A stretch of 64,000 bases of DNA from positions 12,037,115-12,101,114 of the forward strand of contig CP053161.1 of NCBI GenBank assembly GCA_014607495.2, given 5' to 3'. The translations under genes and the position numbers were made by a program. Positions 46,358 through 57,759 of this stretch are shown here, piece after piece. The stretch is from Carposina sasakii. Lineage: Eukaryota; Arthropoda; Insecta; Lepidoptera; Carposinidae. The notes beneath the pieces were generated by a model. The model searched no databases. It worked only from the letters and a program-made list of their open reading frames with translations, and was not told the DNA's origin. Position 1 is the stretch's first letter. Each line of letters starts with the position of its first letter.

Positions 46358-46545
46358 TTCGAATCCCGGTAGGTGCAAACATTGATATGATGAATATCGA
46401 TGTTTGTTTCCGTGTCATGGATGTTTCTATACTTATCTATGTATTTATATACCGTTGCTTAGTACCCACGACACAAGACCTTAGGGATCTTAATGTGGGA
46501 CTAGGTTAATGTGTTGTGTATTGTGTGAATATTAAAAAAAAAAAT
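46357..46545 (+). mobile_element. tRNA-derived SINE, 5'-truncated
   Basis: It begins inside the B box (GTTCGAATCCCGGTAGGTGC at 46357) and continues AACATTGATATGATGAATAT to GGATCTTAATGTGGGACTAGG, ending in a run of A near 46530-46545. It is nearly identical to the copies at 51704 and 53204 but lacks their first 60 bases, which are replaced by the reversed SINE. Pairing of the two related B boxes may have caused the junction. Confidence 0.75.
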
Positions 46546-46886
46546 GAAAAAATACTTTAAGTTCTTTACGTGTGCATAGGCGACGTGGATATACTTAAAA
46601 AATGTGAAGATAATTGGTCAAATATTATCAATTCCAGTACTTTAAAGTTAAGGCTCCAGATGTTTTGGTTTCTATAATTTCTAAATGATAGTCGTTTCAA
46701 TGGGTTTAATTTATAGGAAAGTTTGTCGACTTTATTATACCGTCAATCTGTCTGTCCCATCTTTGTATATTATATACAGATTGTATACTGAATAATTGTG
46801 AGTCGGGAGATTGAGTTTGTATGTGAGTATTAATTTAGCTTGAAGTTTTCATTGTCAGGGTTGTGAAGCATCAATGGTGACATTTG

Positions 46887-47098
46887 CAGGGTGTAACAGA
46901 AAGGGTATGTTTAGCGAAAAGCTATGTAAATAGCCCACTAAAGAGAACCTATTTCCAAAATTTGAGACTCGAAATATCATGTTTATTCTTCAAAATTGTA
47001 TGAACATTCCTGAATTGTTTAGGAATTCTCCATACTATCTGGAAAAATAAACATGGGATTTCGAGTCTGAAATTTTGTGGGTAGGTTTCTTTTAATGG
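46887..47098. mobile_element. Palindromic MITE, CAGGGTGTAAC family, copy lacking right end
   Basis: The left terminus CAGGGTGTAAC and left arm are intact. The centre matches the copy at 32824. The right arm stops after GGTTTCTTTTAATGGGA, before the terminal 45 bases. No TIR pair remains, so it should be immobile. Confidence 0.8.
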
Positions 47099-47239
47099 GA
47101 AGAGTAGATATTTAAGGACTTATACATTTTCTTTAATGATATAGAAATTTTTATTACTAAAGAAAATTACAGTCGAAATAATTATAAGAATTTAAGGGTT
47201 CATCTATTACGACATAAGATTTAAAGTAGGCTGACAAGT

Positions 47240-47325
47240 TAAATTGGGTATGTATATAATTTGCACACTTCTGCTCGGGCTTTTTAGGATAATAGGCGTG
47301 TTTATATTTACGTATGTAGTAAGTT
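47240..47325 (+). repeat. LINE 3' tail fragment
   Basis: ATTTGCACACTTCTGCTCGG, TTTTTAGGATAATAGGCGTG and TATTTACGTATGTAG keep the order of the tail at 26870-26960. It is a degenerate 3' end with no coding part. Confidence 0.45.
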
Positions 47326-47329
47326 TTAT

Positions 47330-50300
47330 TTTTAAATACTCTCGAAAACCCATTATTATATTCTGCACATATTTCGCGTTTAATTTGTAAAGCAATGTTT
47401 CGGTGCAATGAAATTATTAATTTTGAAAAATCACTACTTTCTCGGAAGTAGAAATTTAAGTGTAATGGTTATGAGCTGTCAAGATATTGCATTCGGGAAT
47501 ATCACGTTATACGCCACAAATAACGTGCGTATAATTTTGACGTTTGCTAAATGTTAAAATGTTTCATTTGCACAGATGTTGCTGCGAATTGTTTTCGATG
47601 TAAATTGTAACGTGCATAAAAATAAATAACCTGCCAAGCGCGTGCTGGATACCTTTTATGTGGAGTTCCGTAGATTTTGCGGTATTTTTCTTGTCGCTCG
47701 TAAACTTGTCAATGTAGGTTACACTCCAGCGTTACATCGCTAACGGGGCAGAGATCATGTAGGGCTGTGTAAAATGTAGGTATGGTAACTGATAGGTTCT
47801 GTAATTGCATTGCGTACAGACGGAATCTTAAAAAGATTATATGAATGTTTATGGATACTAATGAAGATGTAATAAGTGAGGTGAATGTAGTAACGACTGT
47901 TAATAATGTTGCTTGAGTGTTTTGTAACGGCTTAAATATGTGGTGACGTGGTGTTATTTATGTTGTCTGTGTAAAAAAGCAAGGATCTGATTATGAAATT
48001 ACAATTTTACATTGGTTTTGAAATAAACTTCAAATAAGATATGAGCTTTTAGAATAGACGGTAAGGAATTATGGGGGGTTGGATTGTTACCTAAAGGAAG
48101 AACCAAAATGAACTAGATTATGAAATGTTGTATTTCTCTTAAAACGTAAAAGGTTAAAAGGTGACGTTTTGAAATGGTAATGGAAAAGTTTTACTTAATT
48201 ATAAATCATTCTTTTAAAAGTCAATATAATAACTATTAAATATTTAACTGTTACAATTGCGAGCATAAAACATCTTCTGTCGCAAGCCTTAGTTCAGATC
48301 AACAAACACAATCATTCTGTTGCACCAACATCATATACAGCTGAGAGAGTGTAGAACTGAAATCTGTAATCTCAGGTCGTATATATATATGCCATTCAAA
48401 ATAAATATTTATAATTCTTTCTTACACCCTGGAAGCGTTAAATCCACACAGCTCCAAGCCTCTCGAGCGGCGATAACACATATACGTTATATTAATGCAA
48501 ATTGCTCTCAAGATGGACGGTGGGTGTTATCGGCCATTTTTATACAGGCATTCCTTTCGGTTGTTAAGAATTACGGCCTTAGCGCACTTTTTGCGAAACC
48601 CGTGCGACACCATTTTGAAAAATAGTGACGCTTCGAGAACGGACACTTTCAAAATTTATGTGATGATCGCAGAAACGGAAGATGAGATTGATGGTGTGCT
48701 TGATAATCGAAAAGTAAAGGCAGTGTAGAGAAAATAACACGAGAATCCTAATATTGCTGAAGGTGAAGATAATCTGATGAATAGATAAAAACAGTTTAAA
48801 AAAATGGTAATACATATATAAAATGTTTTTCCTGAATTACTGACTGACGAATCAACAACCGAAACCGCTGATCTTAGAGACCAGCCCCCCTTACATGACC
48901 ACGCATCGTGGATATCGTATTGTCTCGATACAAAATTCAACATGGCGGCTATATTTATCGTATTTCCACAGGCTAAATGTCGATAAATCATATCGTGTTT
49001 CGCAGGTCATGCTACTTGAGCTGAAACTTGAAAGGTGTGTTCATTGTAAGGATTTCCCGAAATTCCCACAGTAACGGGAATATAGGAATTCTAAAGTTGC
49101 GGACGAAGTCTTGGGCGTCTTCTAGTGAGTCAATAAACAACAAAACGAAAGTTTCATAATTGTAAGTGACGTTATGTATTCCTCTCGAAAGGTTGACATT
49201 TGCCATAACCATCAAGACATTACGCTCTCATCTCGCGGACCTTTTCAATAATCATCAGTTCGCATTGACAATAAAAGTGTTCCTCGAATGATTTACTAAC
49301 TGGTTTTTTTCTTCTTCTCGCCTCACAATGTTCAGAGCAAATACATGGCTGAATGATGGTTCTGGAACCGGCAATTTCTTCGGTGTATAATTGAAAACCG
49401 CGCCGATAATTGAATAGCCGGTAAAAGTATTGGTTTAAGATGGAAACTTTCACGAAATTACTGTTTTGGGGGTTCAGAGCTGAGGCAGGGACTAAATGTG
49501 TTGGCGTAACCTGTTATTAGGGCATTTTAAGAACATTCACACATTTTTCAAGCGATATGATTGGTTAATTGTTGGCATTAAGACTTAAAAATTATTCGCC
49601 TTATTCTATTGGATGATAAAAATAATATAAGTATAAGTAGAATTAGGACCTATTAGTCGCTTCGAACATCTAGTTTTTCTATATCTGTACATTTAATTTT
49701 GTAAAGATCTGAGCAATCGACTAAAACAGAAGATTGTTCAAATTACGCAGGTTCGTATATTTGTGTTTAAAATTAATCTTGACTTCAGATGTCGCAGTAA
49801 TTTAATAAAAGCATTAAGTAAATAAAATTATTTTCCGAAGCAATTAACTTTGACACCCGTTTTGAATAAATATTTCGCGGTTATGATATTTTATCTTGCA
49901 GTATCACATGAAGTATTGTAGTAGTCCAACTTTTTATCATGTTCCAAATGTTGATCACTGTCTTTACTACTTATGATTGTAAGATCTGATATCCTATTAT
50001 ATAAAAAAAAAATAATTACTTCTACTAAAGTAATAAATTAGAAATGAGTTTAAATTATATAGTAAAGAATCTTTTAAAATGTAGAGCTATATAAAATGTA
50101 GAGAATGAAGATACCTACTACGGAAGAATTTTATTGTCAAAAATGATATCATTAAGCAATTTCTTAAGTAAGCGCATCTCTTCGCGAGAACGTTGAAGTA
50201 GAAGGTGATGGAAAATGATGCGATCTGACTAATTCTTTGGTAATTTTATTTCCCCAAAGTATGTCCGTCATTGCCATACATTTTCAAAATACATTAAAAT

Positions 50301-51700
50301 CTTTACTTAGTTCTGTTTTTAACGAATAATTTAACATATTTATTGGACGTTTAAAAAACCAATTAACAGTGTATTGGGTTTTAATTTCTTTTAAGTTTTA
50401 GCAATTTTAATGGTAATGTTTTGAGTGCAGTTTAATTATGGGATTCCGCGTTTATAACAATATCGATACATCTCTCGATGGAACTTGATTTTTTATATGC
50501 TTTGACGATTATTAGGGTATTACCAGTTTTAATGTGCGCTTGCCTCCTCTCTTAATATTATTTCCCCCAGGAATTAATATAATTTGGAAATTTAAATGAT
50601 TTAAACAATGATTTTGACTTATGAGTAACAGAACTGGCCGATTATTTTTTGGCTATAAAATTGATTGTGTAATATATTTGAATAAATTAAATGAAATTTG
50701 CATGCCACATTTTTTGGCAAAACATTTTATTTTTGTCATGTTTTTGGTTTATTTACGTCTTTACTCACTGCGCTGTTCCGCGTTGTTTTAGCACGAGTTT
50801 ATCGTAGTCTACTATATCCAGCGGCTTCGCTACACGTATATCGCGGCAGTAGAGTGCTACGGATCTGGCATCCTATTCCATTCCATCACTGACGAAGTCT
50901 GTACGCAAAGTAATGTGAAAAGTATATGACAGGCCCTAACAGCACCCTGTCGGCAAAGTGTGCTCAAGATTTATTGATATAATTACAGGAGTTTCTGGAA
51001 AGTTATACTATACAAGATAATTGCAGCTTTTGCTGTCGCTGGTGAATGCTGGTGACGTGTTATGATGTGCATTCCTTTCTTCTTCTTCATGACTGTTTTT
51101 TATGTCATTACTGGCTGATGAGTATTTACCTGTTAAAGCTAGACTCAAAGCTAGACTCGACACTGCCTCGACCAATCGCTAAGGTGATTGTTGAAGTTAG
51201 ATACTGTTCCTAGAAGCGCTATGTGTGAGTGTCAGCCAGGCAAATATATCATATGTATTTACTCGTAAGTTACATGACAAATTTTATGAAATTCTGTAGA
51301 TTTTGCGTGAAAGAGTAAGAAACATCTTCATACTATTCCAAAGGCACTTAAATATGTAATTCTTTAATACTGACTTACATAATTAAATATGTAATTTTAA
51401 ATATTAGTAAGATAGAGGATTACTGGGATTTGTCTCCTATCCAATTCTAAAGTATTTAGTCATAATTTCACTTTTACGGTCCTTCACCGCGGAGTGCTTT
51501 CGAGATTTATTGCGATAATTGACCGATGCGCAGACGCACATTGTGCCGGCACGAGGTTGTTAAAAGTTAAAACACCTAAACGTTGATAACCTCGACACCT
51601 CGTACCGGCACAGGCTTCTACTGGGAAGACAATTTTGTATTATCCGAAAATTTACTTAAGGGGATGCATGTTCTTGCTTCAGAGTCTGTCTGATCAGGTG
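47330..51700. other. Non-coding, nothing recognised
   Basis: AT-rich. Open frames at 48320-48625, 48656-48991 and 49220-49453 overlap on both strands and have no recognisable domain. AGCTAGACTCAAAGCTAGACTC near 51137-51160 is a small tandem repeat. TTCCCACAG near 49066 is an isolated Su(H)-like site. Confidence 0.4.
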
Positions 51701-51703
51701 ATT

Positions 51704-51950
51704 AGGTGACGGTCAATTGGTGTATGGTAGTGACCCTGCCTGCGACGCTTTAGGTCCTGGGTTCGAATCCCGGTAGGTGCAAACATTGATATGATGAATA
51801 TCGATGTTTGTTTCCGAGTCATGGATGTTTCTATACTTATCTATGTATTGATATACCGCTGCTTAGTACCCATGACACAAGACCTTAGGGATCTTAATGT
51901 GGGACTAGGTCAATGTGTTGTGAAGTGTGTGAATATTTATTTATTTATTT
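51704..51950 (+). mobile_element. tRNA-derived SINE, full-length copy
   Basis: The head GGTGACGGTCAATTGGTGTA leads to B box GGTTCGAATCC at 51760-51770, preceded by an A-box-like TGGTAGTGACCCTGC. The body is AACATTGATATGATGAATAT to GATCTTAATGTGGGACTAGG and the tail is (TTTA)n near 51935-51950. It is nearly identical to 53204-53450. No terminal tRNA folding, so not a tRNA gene. Confidence 0.8.
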
Positions 51951-52145
51951 ATATAAATAGTGGATCCCCGCGACTTCGCGTGGACTATAGAAAAGTGGAC
52001 TAACGCCAAAAAGTAGCCTAGACTACCTATTCTTAGGCTTTAGACTACCTATGTACGAAATCTCAATAAAATTGGTTCGATAGTCTTGGCGTGAAAGCCA
52101 CACAGACAGACAGACAGAGCTACTCTCGCATTTATAAGATTAGAA
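51951..52145 (+). repeat. Dispersed lepidopteran repeat (GCGACTTCG type)
   Basis: TAGTGGATCCCCGCGACTTC, a TAGCCTAGACTACC block, AAATTGGTTCGATAGTCTTG, GCGTGAAAGCCACACAGACA and CATTTATAAGATTAG correspond in order to the copy at 24530-24745. It directly follows the SINE tail, so the SINE probably inserted next to or into it. Confidence 0.6.
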
Positions 52146-52806
52146 AGGAAGGAAGAATTACAAACTACAAATTTAGTACTCACCCTATTTGACCCTATCT
52201 ATTTAACATACCAATATTATAGGTTGGATAGTTGGGGTAAATGACTCTATCATAAGAGTGGAAAATATCTCACATAACTTTTCTTGAAAGGCCAATCTCT
52301 GAAAATCTTGTGAAGGTACTTTTAAAAGCTTGTTAAACAGCTTAAGGTTACGATACAAACTCTACCATTCAATATCTATACTTTGATGTAATCCTCCCCT
52401 TAAGATAATTTGGTGGCGTTAATTTCTTGACACGATAAAATTGACGACACAAAAAGTACACGTCAATTTTTAAAATTAAATGTCACGTTCGAACGGTGAA
52501 TGTTTATAAATATGCCCAGGCGCACAACACATGGACACCATTGGTTTTTCTTCGATCTTCCTTCAAATGTTATTGCTCTGTGCTCTCATCGTTTTTGCAG
52601 CATCTCTAGTAGAGCCGTGATGAACGAAAGATAGATAGGTAATGTTTCTGGAAAGACTTCACAGGACTAAATGCCTGTTTCTCGAGCACTAACTGCTCAG
52701 TTAGTTAAGTTTACAATGTTCAGAAAAGCTAAAAAAATCGGGCCGTTTCTTTTGCATCATTCGTAATTTATAATTCGCAACTATGGTTTATCCTATTTAT
52801 ACTACA
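52146..52806. other. Non-coding, nothing recognised
   Basis: Unique AT-rich DNA between repeats. No gene or motif that can be supported. Confidence 0.45.
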
Positions 52807-53066
52807 CAGGGTGTAACAGAAAGGGTATGTTAAGCGAAAAGCTGTATAAATAGCCCACTATAGAGAACCTATTTCCAAAATTTGAGATCCGAAATCACAT
52901 GTTCATTTTTCCCGATAGTATGGAGAATTTTTAAATATCTCAGGAATTTTCATACAATCTTGAAAAATAAAAATGTGATTTCGAGTCTCAAATTTTGGAA
53001 ATAGGTTCTCTATAGTGGGCAATTTACATAGCTTTTCGCTTAACATACCCTTTTTGTTACACCCTG
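52807..53066. mobile_element. Palindromic MITE, CAGGGTGTAAC family, full copy
   Basis: Termini CAGGGTGTAAC and GTTACACCCTG, arms of about 110 bases paired with few mismatches. Its centre (CCCGATAGTATGGAG...CATACAATCTTG) is the reverse complement of the centre of copy 1 at 28688, proving the two lie in opposite orientations. 260 bp, non-coding. Confidence 0.87.
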
Positions 53067-53203
53067 TATATGCTTTATCACGATCAATGACTAACCGACG
53101 GATCAACGCACAGTGTAAACCGCAGATGTTAAAGACCTGAAACTTGTAGGATAAGAAATGATTTCTCGAAATTCCCAAGGTAACGGAAAATTCTCAAGAT
53201 TAG

Positions 53204-53450
53204 GCGACGGCCGTTTGGTGTAGTAGGTAGTGGCCCTGCCTGCAGCGCCATATGTCCTGGGTTCGAATCCCGGTAGGTGCAAACATTGATATGATGAATA
53301 TTGATGTTTGTTTCCATGTCATGGATGTTTCTATACTTATACGAGTATATGCATTTATATACCGTTGCTTAGTACCCACGACACAAGACCTTAAGGATCT
53401 TAATGTGGGACTAAGTTAATGTGTTGTGAAGTGTGTGAATATTTATTATT
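53204..53450 (+). mobile_element. tRNA-derived SINE, full-length copy
   Basis: GGCGACGGCCGTTTGGTGTA head, B box GGTTCGAATCC at 53260-53270, and the same body and end (GGATCTTAATGTGGGACTAA) as the copy at 51704. There is a small insertion of ACGAG in the middle. Tail TATTTATTATTT. Confidence 0.8.
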
Positions 53451-53459
53451 TACAATGAA

Positions 53460-54440
53460 GTCATATGAGACTAGTATTAATCTAAGGAATTTTTATATGG
53501 ACAGATAGCCTACCTGAAGGATGAAGTTGATGCTCTCTTTCTCTAACAGTGCTCAAGATAGAGACAGCACCAACTTTATCCTTCAAATACGTTATCTGTT
53601 CATTACAAAAAATCGTCCTTTTAAATCTGTAAAATTTGCGTGTCAATCAACATTAACCACGTCAGTTAAATCGCACAAGTGAACAGCTAAGTCTGATTGT
53701 ATTAAATTATTTGCGGTCGCTGTTCAATACGTGCTGGCGACATGCGAGAGACATTGCTTTCGTCACGCTTTCGTCGCCGCATTAATCGAACAATCAGATT
53801 ATTATGTCCACATTGTCACCGTAATTAAACAACGGAAATTATCTTAAATCAAAATTTAACGTTATTCCAGAAATCGGTCCTTAGATTTTCATAAAGGAGA
53901 TTCAATTGACACTTTTAGCATAGGGCTAAGTTGTAAAATATTAGCGATAAGTCAAGCTCATCGCTGTGTGAGGGCGGGCGCCCATGAGTTAGTCCTTAGT
54001 CAACATTTAATACATTCACGGATGGATGGTACAGGTGATGTATTCTAGTGAAGCCCCCCGCATTAGTAAAGGAAAAACCTAAATCCATAAAATTCAATGT
54101 TATCCTAACCTTATCACCTACGTCCCTCAGGGTGTGACGGCGGAGAAGGCGGAGTGAGTGAGTGCTCGCGATAGTTCTGGGAAGACACTCACTGACCCGG
54201 ATTATGGTTATGTCCCAGAATTATCGAGTGCGAACCAGTAATGTACGGTGTGTCGCGTGATAAGATGTGAGCGACCCTTCTTTGATAATGGCTGAAGTGT
54301 CACCTTTGTTTATTTTCCGGTTGCGAGTATAGGTTAAGTTTAGAAGATTATAACTATGACTTTGTTTGCTCTATTTGTTCTAAGCAAAATCAAACGACTT
54401 GGTTTTCTTAAAGAAAGATAAATAAATAAATAACTCGATA
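53460..54440. other. Non-coding, nothing recognised
   Basis: Mixed-composition DNA without recognisable coding or repeats. Confidence 0.45.
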
Positions 54441-54445
54441 CTTAC

Positions 54446-54910
54446 TCCTTCTTTTTCTTCAGCCTATTGCAGAAGGTCTTGGTGTTTTGCAGGCGATGGG
54501 CTGACCAACTGTCACTACTAACCGAACTTGTACATCTCAACTATACCCTCAAAATTGGTCAGAAGTGGCAACATGTGGTTCTATCGGCCCTTGGTGCTCT
54601 ACCTACCCCGTAAGGGATAAAGGCGTGAATATAAGTATGTATGTATTGCAGTCCACTGCTGGACGTAGGCCTCCCCCAGGGCACGCCACAAGGCTACTGT
54701 CACAGGGGGGTTTTACCCATAGTCACCACGCTGGGCAGGCGGATTGGTGACCGCAGTGTGATTTTCGGACTATGTTGTCAGTACGGGAGGCGCTGCTGCC
54801 CACCTCCCGGAAACCCTTAATCGCCTCGTATGATACCCGCGGGCAGGCAGGGGTGGTACAAACTCTACTCTGCCGGCACCACGCCTCGTATGTAAAACCT
54901 CGTAAAACAT
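54446..54910 (-). mobile_element. SINE-like element with RTE tail, split by a younger insertion
   Basis: On the minus strand the body has GTGCCGGCAGAGTAGAGTTT, ATCATACGAGGCGATTAAGG and CGCCTGCCCAGCGTGGTGAC. It ends ALWRALGEAYVQQWTAI in the RTE frame (54720-54652), then resumes past the insertion at 54464 with GGCTGAAG. The RTE tail is thus intact in sequence but cut by the 171-bp element at 54473-54643. The same body occurs at 2005-2170. Confidence 0.7.
54473..54643 (+). mobile_element. Small SINE-like repeat with 8-bp TSD, nested
   Basis: TATTGCAG stands at 54465-54472 and 54644-54651, a perfect target-site duplication taken from the RTE tail. The element reads AAGGTCTTGGTGTTTTGCAG to TACCCCGTAAGGGATAAAGG and ends in a (GTAT)n tail, as a retroposed sequence would. 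171 bp. Relatives are at 18620-18790 (+), 61972-62090 (-) and 13952-13995 (-, 3' end). Confidence 0.8.
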
Positions 54911-55144
54911 TACAAGTATTACATGTATAACCATTCATTCGGAACCAAAACCCCCGCACAAATGTTTATCGAGCATCCCGTTGTTTATATGCCAGTACGG
55001 CTTCAGCTGATCTGCAATTTTAATCACCAAGATATCACATGATCGACGATTATTGTGCCAAATTCGAAAGTATAGGCCGCTTGATGGATGGCGCTAAAGA
55101 TACTGTGATGGCTATTGTTAAAGGTACTATATAATTTTGATGGG

Positions 55145-55316
55145 TTATATCATGGAGAAGGTATAAAAGAGGAGGTGGGACTACGAACTGAGTCGTGTGG
55201 CAATCATGAGGCCATGACGTCATGATAGGGGCGGAGCTTCAGGGCCAGTGTGTGTAACACTATTTTTGTATGAAAATAGCCGCTGCTCCTCTTTTATTTC
55301 TTCTCCATGGATTATA
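55145..55316. mobile_element. MITE with 31-bp imperfect TIRs
   Basis: TTATATCATGGAGAAGGTAT and AAAAGAGGAGG (55145-55175) pair with CTCCTCTTTTATTTCTTCTCCATGGATTATA (55286-55316, read in two parts). The interior has a perfect 12-base palindrome CATGACGTCATG (55213-55224), which contains the CRE TGACGTCA, and GGGGCGGAGC. About 170 bp, non-coding. Confidence 0.65.
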
Positions 55317-55369
55317 TTCTTTAATGAAACGTCCTGCGCTGAAGCGAGGGTTAAATAGGATACCAGTTG

Positions 55370-55550
55370 CATCTCCTTCCGATGTCATAAGAATCGACTA
55401 AGCAAGTCTTCAGGCTATACGTTAGCAATTTGTCACTGATCATCAACATTTCTCTGCGCTATGATAAACGTGGCTGTGAGATCTCCTCTATAATCTTGCA
55501 GTTATGTGTCTCTGGGTCTCTGTGTCTCTGGGAGCACAGCCGTGTGTGTA
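55370..55550 (+). repeat. Dispersed repeat, probable LINE 3' UTR fragment
   Basis: GATGTCATAAGAATCGACTA, CAATTTGTCACTGATCATCA, ACGTGGCTGTGAGATCTCCT and CTTGCAGTTATGTGTC keep the block order of copies at 1200 and 16495. A short internal triplication of GTCTCTGG lies near 55508-55532. Confidence 0.5.
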
Positions 55551-55735
55551 TGAAACGTCACTAATGTTATGGGATTGGGTCAGGTTACTATGATGTCTTA
55601 GAGCAGGATTAGAATAGAAATGTATTTATTTGAAAATTAAACATAAGTAGGTACACGATTGGTATCCGTATCTTATGAACCAGCTAGCTAGACAGTGGAT
55701 GTGTATTTTTACAGAATATAATGTATTTCTGTTCC

Positions 55736-55815
55736 TTTTTTTTTTACAATTACCTAGGCAAACATTTGACCGCCATCGTGCCTGATGTTAAGCAAGATGC
55801 GGCCTAGGGTGGCAA
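55736..55815 (-). repeat. LINE 3' UTR fragment (family of 2473-2812)
   Basis: A T run then ACAATTACCTAGGCAAACAT, TTGACCGCCATCGTGCCTGA and GATGCGGCCTAGGGTGGCA matches the 3' UTR of the LINE at 2473-2560. The T run is the poly(A) tail on the minus strand. No coding sequence remains. Confidence 0.65.
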
Positions 55816-55819
55816 TAAA

Positions 55820-57655
55820 ATAAATACTATTAAAGGGGGAGCTACCACACAAGTGTATTTTTTGCAGTTTTTAAAGATGGTATGGAGTCCTTTATTTGCA
55901 CCTCCGACTCACACTTGACTGGTTGTTAAATATAAGTCAAACGAGACTTGTTACAAAAGTCTTTATTTCATATTTCAATACAGATTTTCTATACTCGTAG
56001 TTCCCTTTTTAAAAACAATTCCCTTATAAAGTGGGAATTTAAAATTGACGGGTCGTGGGCCATTTGAAACAATTATCCCCGTCCACGTCGGCCATTTTGT
56101 CAATATATTTTACAATCAACTTGTCCCCTTGACTATGATGTAGAGGACCCTAAGCAGGTGCTATTCGACAGGCTATATGGGTTGTTTGTTTATATGATAG
56201 AGACTACAAATTGTTTTAAAAGAACAAACACTGAAATTGTGTTGAACGTAATTTAAAAAAAGTCAGGTACCTAAACATTGTACTGCTGGTGTACCTTATA
56301 GTATAAATAAATAAACACTATACCTACTAAAGCACGAACACTGAGCACGAGGAATTCCGTCTAATCACCTGCCTTAGTCATACTTAGATACAGGTTGATT
56401 TTTGGTCGTCAACGTTCCCGATTTTTTCACGAAAAATAATTAATATCTGTCTATAAAAAAACTAACATAAACACTAGACACTATAAATTTCGCACAATCA
56501 AAGAATAAAAAAAAATAAAAAAATAAATTTTTTTTGCATAAACTTACTTTATTTGATGTATAGAGTACGTACCCTTAGTTAATGGTGGCTACAAAAAAAC
56601 AACCTGTATATTTCCATCACGATCGTATTTAACTAAACAGACAGAGATGGCAAAACGTACTTATGTTTTGACAAAATAACAGGGTCATTGTCCGAAATTA
56701 TTCGTAATCCGCGTGCGTACATTTTATAGGTATATCCAAGAAGCTCATAAGAAGCTACGAGTAGGTTGCTGATAATTTTTTTAGTACCTGCTATAAGAAT
56801 TGTATCCCTTTGTATAAAATGTACGAACACGTAATAAGTAATTTGAACGTCCTTAACAAAATGATTAAATTGCTTTGATATGCCTAATTAGGTAATTAAT
56901 AATAGCGATCGACCTTTGTGTCAAATCATAGGTGTGGGCGATCCGTCTTAATAGATAGTGTGGGGTGCCTGGTCGAAGGTATAAACTCTTGTGGTGTTAA
57001 TGTAGCTTATTCACTGAGCTATTTTTGTACCTAACAACAAATGAGCTTGTACGAAGGTATTGATAAACGTGGACGAGATAAATGAGAATAACAATGAAAA
57101 CACTGAAGAAATCTATAGTCTCCACTTATTTGAGGTTAATATTTAAATTGATGATTTCAAAGCTCGGGTATCCTATTTTGTTTGAACCTGTCGTCGTCGC
57201 TTCGTTGCGATATACACAATATTTCAGTCGACAGACTAAAACTATAATTTTTCTCTTCCGATCACAATTTTTTAGGTCACAGAAAACGATAAAAAAAAAA
57301 TTATCAATCCTTAGATATACCTTAGGTAAATTTTAGGTGGGAATAAATATGTAGTTCTCGAATAAAACAACTTTTTGTTCTAAATTTTCTGTGCACGATT
57401 CGGAGTAGGTACGCGTACCTATTTATAGTTTCATCTCATAACTTGGACCACACAAAGTCTGATTACACACGTTTACAGCGGTGGGCGATATCACAAAATG
57501 TCTAGGTTCGCGTTTAGAGAGAGATTGACTTGTTTTATTGAATTGATCTTGTGTGTAACCTTGACAACTCAATAATAATTATTGCCATAAACTATATACG
57601 TACCTACTTGCAGAATGGAGAACATAAAGTCGTGTTCAAGTATATCAAACGCTCA
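55820..57655. other. Non-coding, nothing recognised
   Basis: AT-rich DNA. A-rich runs near 56508-56535 are low complexity. Open frame 57082-57336 has no recognisable domain. Confidence 0.45.
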
Positions 57656-57659
57656 TAGA

Positions 57660-57755
57660 CAAGAGTCTCAAATTGTATAGATAAGTTTTTTGCAGTGGGC
57701 TATTTTCCTAGCATTTCGCTTCATGTACTCGTACCCCTTCTTAGACATAGATCCT
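57660..57755. mobile_element. Degenerate arm of the CAGGGTGTAAC MITE
   Basis: GAGTCTCAAATTGTATAGAT, GCAGTGGGCTATTTTCCTAG and CATTTCGCTTCATGTACTCG correspond to the right arm of the family with many changes, ending near ATCCTGTG. An old single arm. Confidence 0.6.
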
Positions 57756-57759
57756 GTGA

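Noticed and set aside
51760..51770. B-box sequences GGTTCGAATCC as possible tRNA genes (also 53260, 46329, 63743)
   Set aside because: No cloverleaf with acceptor and anticodon stems can be drawn, and each is inside a repeated SINE.
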